From an uncultured Bacteroidia bacterium (GTDB lineage: Bacteria; Bacteroidota; Bacteroidia; Bacteroidales; F082), in assembly GCA_902794155.1 (NCBI GenBank), contig CADBGN010000008.1:16386-80385 (forward strand): a stretch of DNA of 64,000 bases. Direction: 5' to 3'. Of the stretch, positions 59,317 through 64,000 are shown piece by piece. The notes under the pieces were generated by a model. That model did no database searches. It was not told where the DNA came from and saw only the letters and a list, made by a program, of their open reading frames with translations. Every line of letters begins with the position of its first letter. Position 1 is the stretch's first letter. Position numbers and translations under genes: made by a program.

Positions 59317-59933
59317 TGCGCTAGATTTTGGTAGAGACGCATTGAATGCGTCTCCGAAAAGGATTCATTGTTTTCACAAGACGCATGCAAAGCGTCTCTA
59401 CGGCCTGTGTAAATCGGTTCGGTCTGTATCACATTGCTTTCATGCAGTGCGCGGTCGAGAATACGGATCTCGAACTTCACTGTATCTTCAGGTGAGAAAG
59501 GATTTTGAACCATAAGAGTGTAGTCTATCGTTCCGCTGATTGCCTTAGGCTCTTCAGAGTCGCGAACGCGTTTGAAACGTGTATTGAAGCTCAACGTGTC
59601 GTAACTCTGCGTCTGCACATTCCAGTTCAGCAGAGGTGTCTTTACAAACTCACCGTTAACGCATTTCAAGTAGTCAACTAGCATATTATAATAATGTGCA
59701 TCGGTGAAGCCAAAAGGCGAAAGGGTGTCGGCATCATCAAGGCCCAAGTCACCATCGCCATCAGTAAAGGATAACGAGATGATGCCTTTGCCACTGAAAG
59801 TGCTGTCAGAATTCATCAAATAAGTGAAGCCTTCGTAGGCAATCTTCGGCTCAATGGGGTATTCCACAGGCTTTTGGCAGGCACATACTGCCATGGCCAG
59901 AAGAAACAGTCCTATGAGATTTCGTTTTTTCAT
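59313..59933 (-). CDS. Lipoprotein with repeat-derived C-terminal tail
   Basis: A 206-residue predicted lipoprotein with lipobox VCAC (Cys19). The mature domain has the motif SFTDGDGDLGLDDADT (about 55-70), an Asp-rich turn that may bind calcium, and a beta-rich remainder ending FEIRILDRALHESNVIQTEP. The last 30 or so residues (GRRDALHASCENNESF onward) are encoded by a 71-bp inverted-repeat element at 59331-59401, so the native end was probably close to residue 176. The stop still overlaps the M1 peptidase start as ATGA. It is the first gene of the surface-protein operon. Confidence 0.75.
   Translation of the reverse strand: MKKRNLIGLFLLAMAVCACQKPVEYPIEPKIAYEGFTYLMNSDSTFSGKGIISLSFTDGDGDLGLDDADTLSPFGFTDAHYYNMLVDYLKCVNGEFVKTPLLNWNVQTQSYDTLSFNTRFKRVRDSEEPKAISGTIDYTLMVQNPFSPEDTVKFEIRILDRALHESNVIQTEPIYTGRRDALHASCENNESFSETHSMRLYQNLAQ
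59331..59401. repeat. REPIN-like inverted pair, GTAGAGACGC family
   Basis: Terminal inverted repeats GTAGAGACGC (59331-59340) and GCGTCTCTAC (59392-59401), each end also forming its own hairpin: GAGACGCAT-TGA-ATGCGTCTC (59334-59354) and AGACGC/GCGTCT (59379-59397). It lies within the 3' coding end of the lipoprotein gene. Confidence 0.8.
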
Positions 59934-60047
59934 TGTATCTAATTGAGGCGGTAAAAATACGAATTTTTGATGAAATCAGCACAACAATTTATGAATTGGA
60001 TTATCTTTGATTTTCAGATATTTAAAAGGGGATCTACAAAAAAAATC

Positions 60048-60067
60048 GTGGAAAAGTGTGGAAAAGT
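60048..60067 (+). promoter_or_regulatory. Tandem 10-bp direct repeat upstream of the zeta-like toxin promoter
   Basis: GTGGAAAAGT twice in a row, ending 1-2 bp before TTGACA (60069-60074). Position fits an operator or activator site; the words also resemble a degenerate DnaA box. Confidence 0.4.
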
Positions 60068-60068
60068 G

Positions 60069-60097
60069 TTGACATATTCACATTTTTTGTATCTTTG
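60069..60097 (+). promoter_or_regulatory. Promoter of the zeta-toxin-like gene
   Basis: TTGACA at 60069-60074 and TATCTTTG at 60090-60097, 15 bp apart, followed by a leader of about 50 nt. Confidence 0.6.
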
Positions 60098-60152
60098 CAG
60101 CGTGATTTGGCACGAAATATGCCATCACTAAAACGAGCAGAATTATTATTTG

Positions 60153-60746
60153 ATGCCTAATTTATATATCATATCAGGATGCAACGGAGCTGGAAAGACC
60201 ACAGCCTCCTTGACTGTTTTGCCTGAGACGCTACAGTGCAAGGAGTTCGTCAACTGCGACGAAATCGCCAAGGGTCTGTCGCCGCTCAACCCCGACGGTG
60301 CCAAGGTCGCCGCAGGTCGCCTGATGTTGACATGCATCAAAAAACACATCGCTGACAAAGTTGATTTTGCCATCGAAACCACTTTGGCTGCCAAATCCTA
60401 TCACTCCCTTATCCTTAAGGCACGCGAACAGGGCTACAAAGCCAGCCTCGTCTATTTCTGGCTGCAAAGTCCCGAATTGGCCATCAAACGCGTGGCGGAA
60501 CGAGTGAAGCATGGCGGTCATCATGTGGACGACAGTATCATCCGCAGGCGTTACAAGGCGGGCATCAAGAACCTTTTCAACCTTTACTGCCCCGTCGTTG
60601 ACTACTTCTTGTTCATCGACAACAGTATCATGCCTTCCGAAATCATTGCCGAAGGAAGCATCAAATCCATCAAGTTTTACAACGAAGAAAAATTCAAAAA
60701 GATCAGACAATATGACAACAGTAACAGTGAATGCCAAGAAGAATGA
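60153..60746 (+). CDS. Zeta-toxin-like P-loop kinase/ATPase
   Basis: A 197-residue P-loop protein with Walker A ISGCNGAGKTTAS (about 7-19), the conserved acidic site VNCDEIAKGLSP, IETTLAAKSYHSLI (the sensor region of zeta toxins) and the arginine-bearing RRRYKAGIKNLFNLY. Zeta-type toxins phosphorylate UDP-N-acetylglucosamine and block wall synthesis, but chromosomal relatives in Bacteroidota are often simply annotated as AAA ATPases, so the toxic activity is an inference. The ATG at 60153 follows a TTG that would add one codon. It overlaps the downstream frameshifted partner by 35 bp. Confidence 0.75.
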   Translation: MPNLYIISGCNGAGKTTASLTVLPETLQCKEFVNCDEIAKGLSPLNPDGAKVAAGRLMLTCIKKHIADKVDFAIETTLAAKSYHSLILKAREQGYKASLVYFWLQSPELAIKRVAERVKHGGHHVDDSIIRRRYKAGIKNLFNLYCPVVDYFLFIDNSIMPSEIIAEGSIKSIKFYNEEKFKKIRQYDNSNSECQEE

Positions 60747-60874
60747 AGTTTCGTCCTTCACCAAGAAATTGATGAGCGGCCTCGACCTCTCCATGCAACG
60801 GCTTTTGCGATGCCGATGGCAACATCTACACCGTGAAAGCCAAGGAAGTCAAAGCCCTGATGGAACAGGAATAA
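60712..60874 (+). pseudogene. Frameshifted partner of the zeta-like gene
   Basis: The ATG at 60712 opens MTTVTVNAKKNEVSSFTKK and continues to MQRLL near 60806 in one frame. The same-sense continuation FCDADGNIYTVKAKEVKALM then ends at a TAA (60872-60874) in the next frame (+1). Read together they give a compact protein of about 54 residues; as encoded, the first frame runs past 60900 into nonsense. A small deletion or one-base change near 60803-60809 explains this. Position just after a zeta-like gene suggests an antitoxin or accessory protein. Confidence 0.7.
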
Positions 60875-60899
60875 CCTTCCAACATCACATAGAACCCTA

Positions 60900-60937
60900 C
60901 CACGACTTGCAGCCAATGCTGCGAATCGTGGTTTTTT
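60900..60937 (+). terminator. Intrinsic terminator after the zeta-like locus
   Basis: Stem CCACGA...GCAGC / GCTGC...TCGTGG with a CAAT loop and a T6 run at 60932-60937, directly before the fucosidase promoter. Confidence 0.9.
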
Positions 60938-60939
60938 CG

Positions 60940-60947
60940 TATCTTTG
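60940..60947 (+). promoter_or_regulatory. -7 promoter box for the fucosidase gene
   Basis: TATCTTTG, 20 bp before the ATG at 60968 and abutting the preceding terminator. Confidence 0.65.
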
Positions 60948-60967
60948 GCGCATTAAAACTCCGCTCC

Positions 60968-62374
60968 ATGAAGAAAAAAGCTTTACTCCTCTTAATAATA
61001 GGCATTATCTACGTGCCCACCTTCGCCCAAACCGATGACCAAAAACCCGAAACCGACCCCGTCATCACCAACCGCATCAGCCAATGGCAAGACCTTAAGT
61101 TCGGCTTCATGATGCACTGGGGCATCTACGCCCAATGGGAAGTCGTTGAGTCGTGGTCCATCTGCAACGAGCCATGGATCAATCGCAACGGCGCTGACTA
61201 CTACAAATACAAGACTGATTATCAAAATCTTAACAAAACATTTAATCCCAAGAACTTCGACCCATCGAAATGGGCCGAGGCTGCCAAAAACGCGGGTATG
61301 AAGTACGTCGTCTTCACGACGAAGCACCACGATGGCTTCTGCATGTTCGACACCAAGGAGACCTCCTACTCCACCGTCGACCCAAGTTGCCCGTTCTCAA
61401 AGAATCCCAAGTCCGACATCACCGGCGAAGTGGTGAAAGCCTTCCGCGAAAAGGGTTTTTGGACGGGACTTTATTTCTCCAAGCCCGACTGGCACTGCGA
61501 TGACTACTGGGCGCACGAGTGGGCCACCCCCGACCGCAATGTCAACTATGACCCGACGACCATGCCCGAGCGTTTCGAGAAATACAAGCAATTCACCCAC
61601 AGGCAGATACGAGAACTCACCCATAACTATGGAGACATCGACATCCTTTGGCTCGACGGCGGCTGGGTGCGTCCCGAATGGAGCGTAAACGACGAAACGC
61701 GTCCGTGGCTTGGTTGTCAAGGCTACATCCAAGACATCGATATGCCGACAATAGCCAACATCGCCCGCGAGAACAACCCCGACCTCATCATCGTCGACCG
61801 CTCTGTGGGCGGCAAATACGAAAACTACCAGACCCCAGAACAACAAGTGCCCGACTCGCTCCTGCCCTATCCATGGGAGACTTGCATGTCGATGGGCAAC
61901 TCATGGTCGTACGTCTCGACTGACACCTACAAAAGCACCAACAAACTCATCCACCTTTTATGCGACATCGTGGCCAAAGGAGGCAACTTCCTCCTCAACG
62001 TGGGTCCCGATGCCGACGGCAACCTGCCTGACACCGCCCTGCTCCGTATGAAGGAAATTGGCGAATGGATGCGAGTGAATGGCGAAGCCATCTATGGCAC
62101 GCGCCCAATCTATCCTTTCACCTACGGCAAGTTCCGTTTTACGCAGAAGGACAACAAGGTATATGGCATATTCCTCTTGGACGAACAAGAAAGCCCTGTT
62201 CCCGACACTTATTGGTTTGATGCCAAAGACATAAAGCTGAAGACAGGAAAAATCAAAGTATTAGGCAGCACAAAGAAAGCCTCCCTTTGCAAGGAGGCTG
62301 ATGGCCGTTACCGCATCGACTTCCCGAATACTTTCAAGATGCCACACGCGGTGGTGTTTGAGATGCTAGAATAA
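60968..62374 (+). CDS. Alpha-L-fucosidase, glycoside hydrolase family 29
   Basis: A 468-residue exported enzyme (signal peptide MKKKALLLLIIGIIYVPTFA) that releases L-fucose from glycans with retention of configuration. The GH29 barrel shows KFGFMMHWGIYAQWEV near the start, AKNAGMKYVVFTTKHHDGFC, the nucleophile aspartate in DIDILWLDGGWV, and NFLLNVGPDADG near the end of the barrel, then a small C-terminal beta domain. No T9SS domain or lipobox is seen, so it is probably periplasmic. The AraC-type regulator downstream on the same strand may respond to a sugar, though the gap is 271 bp. Host or plant fucosylated glycans are likely substrates. Confidence 0.92.
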   Translation: MKKKALLLLIIGIIYVPTFAQTDDQKPETDPVITNRISQWQDLKFGFMMHWGIYAQWEVVESWSICNEPWINRNGADYYKYKTDYQNLNKTFNPKNFDPSKWAEAAKNAGMKYVVFTTKHHDGFCMFDTKETSYSTVDPSCPFSKNPKSDITGEVVKAFREKGFWTGLYFSKPDWHCDDYWAHEWATPDRNVNYDPTTMPERFEKYKQFTHRQIRELTHNYGDIDILWLDGGWVRPEWSVNDETRPWLGCQGYIQDIDMPTIANIARENNPDLIIVDRSVGGKYENYQTPEQQVPDSLLPYPWETCMSMGNSWSYVSTDTYKSTNKLIHLLCDIVAKGGNFLLNVGPDADGNLPDTALLRMKEIGEWMRVNGEAIYGTRPIYPFTYGKFRFTQKDNKVYGIFLLDEQESPVPDTYWFDAKDIKLKTGKIKVLGSTKKASLCKEADGRYRIDFPNTFKMPHAVVFEMLE

Positions 62375-62403
62375 TAAAAACGGCACCATCTCATTTTTAA
62401 TTG

Positions 62404-62541
62404 AAAAAATGAAGTACAAACAAACAAGTACTTCGCTGACTATAACACTTTTGTCGCCAAACAATAGGAAAAGTCAGTAACATGGACACTAACTAATGAT
62501 AATGATGCCGTTGTTCTGCTTTCATCTTGGGCGCAAAAGTA
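62404..62541 (-). promoter_or_regulatory. Orphan His-rich leader peptide with intrinsic terminator (attenuator-like)
   Basis: On the minus strand: a TACTTTTG box (62541-62534), an ATG at 62525 opening the 10-residue peptide MKAEQRHHYH with stop at 62495-62493, a stem CTGACT/AGTCAG (62477-62472 with 62441-62436), and a terminator with stem GAAGTAC/GTACTTC (62434-62428 with 62417-62411) followed by A and T6. The order is that of a his-type attenuator, but no biosynthetic gene follows; the next minus-strand sequence is the 3' end of the fucosidase gene. The rest of the 62375-62645 spacer holds only the araC promoter. Confidence 0.5.
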
Positions 62542-62629
62542 GAGCTATCCCTGCACAAATCAAGAAACGATTAGAACGAAATAATTGTCATTTGGTCGGA
62601 TTATTGTAGACTTTTAATCAATTTTGAAG

Positions 62630-62637
62630 TATTTTTG
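62630..62637 (+). promoter_or_regulatory. -7 promoter box for the AraC-type regulator
   Basis: TATTTTTG, 8 bp before the ATG at 62646. Confidence 0.55.
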
Positions 62638-62645
62638 TAGGCAAA

Positions 62646-63515
62646 ATGACCGATAAAAAAATGGACAAGCAACCACATGCTTTGGAGGAAATAAGAGACC
62701 AGATAAAAAAGAATGGTCTGATGGTATTTGATAACATCAATCGAGTTCCTATCTACGAGAAAGCCTACGCATCACAATTTTTCGTACTTTGGCTCAATCA
62801 TCGAGGGTGTCTGAAAAACCTTTTTGACAAGCAACAAAAGGAATTCCATCAACACGACTTTGTCGTGATGCCCCCAGGCCATGTGATGGAGATACAAGAA
62901 TATAGCGACGATTATTTGGTTTCATTGCTAGTCATCTTACCCAGTTTTCTACAAAACCTGAGGCGTCTCTATCCTTTCTATTTTGAGCATGTCGAACATC
63001 GATACAATTCCATTTTCCATTTGAGCGAAGAGCAGTATGAAAGCGTGCAAGGGCATTTCCTGATGCTCCAAGCCATCAGTCAATTGAACCATCCTGAGCG
63101 TGACGAATTATTAGTCAAGCAAATGGAGATAGGAACGCAATTGATAGAGATTTACCTACAAGAAAACGGCTTACCTACGCCAGAACTCACCCCGGCCCAA
63201 CAATTGGTCAACCGCTTCAAAAACGCCTTTGTCAATCATTTCCAAGAAAGCCGCGAGGTGCAGTATTATGCCAACCTTCTTTGCTTGTCGCCCAAGTACT
63301 TTGGCAGCATCATCAAGAAACAAACCGGCATTAGCGCCAATGAATGGATTTCGGGGTATGTCATCGTCCAAGCCAAGTCGCTACTTCGCCACAGCAAGAA
63401 CCTCAATATCCAACAAATCAGCCAACAGCTTGGCTTTTCTGACCCAGCTGCGTTCACTCGCTATTTTAAAACAAACGCAGGCATGTCGCCCAAGGAATAC
63501 CGGGCGCAACAATAA
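62646..63515 (+). CDS. AraC family transcriptional regulator
   Basis: A 289-residue regulator. The N-terminal cupin-like sensor (about 20-170) includes FFVLWLNHRGCLKNLFDKQQ and HQHDFVVMPPGHVMEIQEYS. The C-terminal AraC DNA-binding domain (about 190-289) has two helix-turn-helices: EVQYYANLLCLSPKYFGSII and IQQISQQLGFSDPAAFTRYF, ending with the family motif MSPKEYRAQQ. It may control the upstream fucosidase or a distant operon. Its ligand is unknown. An alternative start at the second methionine (codon 6) is possible. Confidence 0.9.
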   Translation: MTDKKMDKQPHALEEIRDQIKKNGLMVFDNINRVPIYEKAYASQFFVLWLNHRGCLKNLFDKQQKEFHQHDFVVMPPGHVMEIQEYSDDYLVSLLVILPSFLQNLRRLYPFYFEHVEHRYNSIFHLSEEQYESVQGHFLMLQAISQLNHPERDELLVKQMEIGTQLIEIYLQENGLPTPELTPAQQLVNRFKNAFVNHFQESREVQYYANLLCLSPKYFGSIIKKQTGISANEWISGYVIVQAKSLLRHSKNLNIQQISQQLGFSDPAAFTRYFKTNAGMSPKEYRAQQ

Positions 63516-63524
63516 AACTTAATA

Positions 63525-63548
63525 GAGACGCAGCGCACGCTACGTCTC
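63525..63548. terminator. Hairpin of the GAGACG family between convergent genes
   Basis: Stem GAGACGCAGCG/CGCTACGTCTC with one mismatch and a CA loop, between the stops of the AraC gene and leuS. It is the same palindrome family as 36716-36745 and 59331-59401; T-runs are weak. Confidence 0.65.
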
Positions 63549-63558
63549 AACAAATCGA

Positions 63559-64000
63559 TCAACCAACAACGATATTCACAATCTTCTTAGGCACATAGAT
63601 GACCTTACGCACTTGCTTGCCCTCAAGCCATTTGGCGGACTCGGGTGCAGCGAGCACGGCGGCTTGTACCTCGTCGGCATTCATCGTGACAGGCAACTCC
63701 ATATTGAAGCGCATCTTGCCATTGAAACTGATGGGATAGTTGAAGCTGTTCTCCACCGTCTTACTCTCGTCGTAAACGGGGAACACAGCATTCACCACTG
63801 AGGTCTCATGGCCCAGCAAGTGCCACAACTCTTCAGCGATATGCGGAGCGTATGGCGAAATCATCACCGTCAGAGGCTCAAGGATCTCACGCTTGTTGCA
63901 TTTGAGATCGGCAAGCTCGTTGACGCAAATCATAAAGGCCGAGACGACAGTGTTGAACGAGATGCTCTCGATGCCCTCCTCTTCCTTCTTGATGAGCTTG
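63559..64000 (-). CDS. leuS: Leucyl-tRNA synthetase, C-terminal part (cut by the window edge)
   Basis: The reading frame enters from beyond position 64000 and ends at 63559, giving the last 146 or so residues. It shows the anticodon-binding domain: NTVVSAFMICVNEL, then ISPYAPHIAEELWHLLGHE, and the C-terminal domain with ISFNGKMRFNMELPVT and KVIYVPKKIVNIVV, all typical of bacterial LeuRS. The catalytic and editing domains lie outside the window. Charges tRNALeu in the cytoplasm. It converges on the AraC-type gene. Confidence 0.93.
   Translation of the reverse strand, partial: KLIKKEEEGIESISFNTVVSAFMICVNELADLKCNKREILEPLTVMISPYAPHIAEELWHLLGHETSVVNAVFPVYDESKTVENSFNYPISFNGKMRFNMELPVTMNADEVQAAVLAAPESAKWLEGKQVRKVIYVPKKIVNIVVG

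Overview
This 64 kb window is chromosomal DNA of a Bacteroidota bacterium, most likely an uncultured Bacteroidales lineage that keeps a type IX secretion system (T9SS). The pointers are the MurF-Alr fusion, the DAHP synthase-chorismate mutase fusion, TonB-dependent receptors with carboxypeptidase-like N-termini, PorV/PorQ-family and T9SS plug proteins, several C-terminal T9SS sorting domains, Bacteroidota-only lipoprotein families (DUF4296, DUF4837), scarce Shine-Dalgarno sequences, and many copies of the Bacteroidota -7 promoter box TAnnTTTG placed just upstream of genes. Coding density is high. No rRNA, tRNA, CRISPR array or prophage was recognised.

Layout. 0.1-6 kb: envelope genes (murF-alr, pssA, lptB, kdsD) with an AT-rich PIN toxin-antitoxin pair between them. 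6-9.4 kb: recQ, a DUF4296 lipoprotein, and a REP-associated tyrosine transposase (RAYT) bracketed by palindromic repeats. 9.4-14.6 kb: a lipoprotein, a polyprenyl synthetase, a repeat-rich exported protein, a queA-like gene, a GtrA-like gene and a small exported protein. 14.7-26.3 kb: a 1346-residue T9SS cargo protein, a PD-(D/E)XK-like protein, lipoproteins, a LysM transglycosylase, an AI-2E-type permease, GNAT and YbaK genes. 26.3-37.7 kb: purL, an outer-membrane receptor, priA, the T9SS plug protein, a HIT protein and greA. 37.8-47.2 kb: a three-gene operon of TonB receptor, 1515-residue secreted protein and PorV/PorQ-type barrel. 47.4-54.7 kb: two lipoproteins, the aro fusion with a second RAYT just upstream, asnS, rpoN and a histidine kinase. 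54.7-59.9 kb: a five-gene operon of surface proteins, including an M1 peptidase and two paralogous lipoproteins. 60-64 kb: a zeta-toxin-like ATPase with a frameshifted partner, an alpha-L-fucosidase, an AraC regulator and the 3' end of leuS.

The most unusual content is the repeat landscape. Two diverged RAYTs (about 58% identical by my hand alignment) sit beside a composite double-hairpin repeat: hairpin 1 is CCCC-GNA-GGGG followed by GACAG, and hairpin 2 is a GCAGG/CCTGC stem, in two copies around a GGTGTAAAC loop. Stem-closing base pairs covary between copies. Copies lie inside coding frames: they form the C-terminus of the DUF4296 protein and most of a 68-residue N-terminal extension of the essential-pathway aro gene. 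A different repeat forms the C-terminal tail of another lipoprotein. A second repeat class is made of degenerate 7- or 8-bp units, usually two blocks in opposite orientation, in at least six intergenic spacers.

Other regulatory oddities are a 53-bp palindrome serving as a symmetric divergent promoter for murF-alr and pssA, a 38-bp perfect palindrome inside a signal-peptide coding region, a promoter-terminator arrangement in the greA leader, a 16-bp palindrome in the purL leader, and an orphan His-rich leader peptide followed by an intrinsic terminator. All functional names rest on motif and family recognition by eye; no database search was run.
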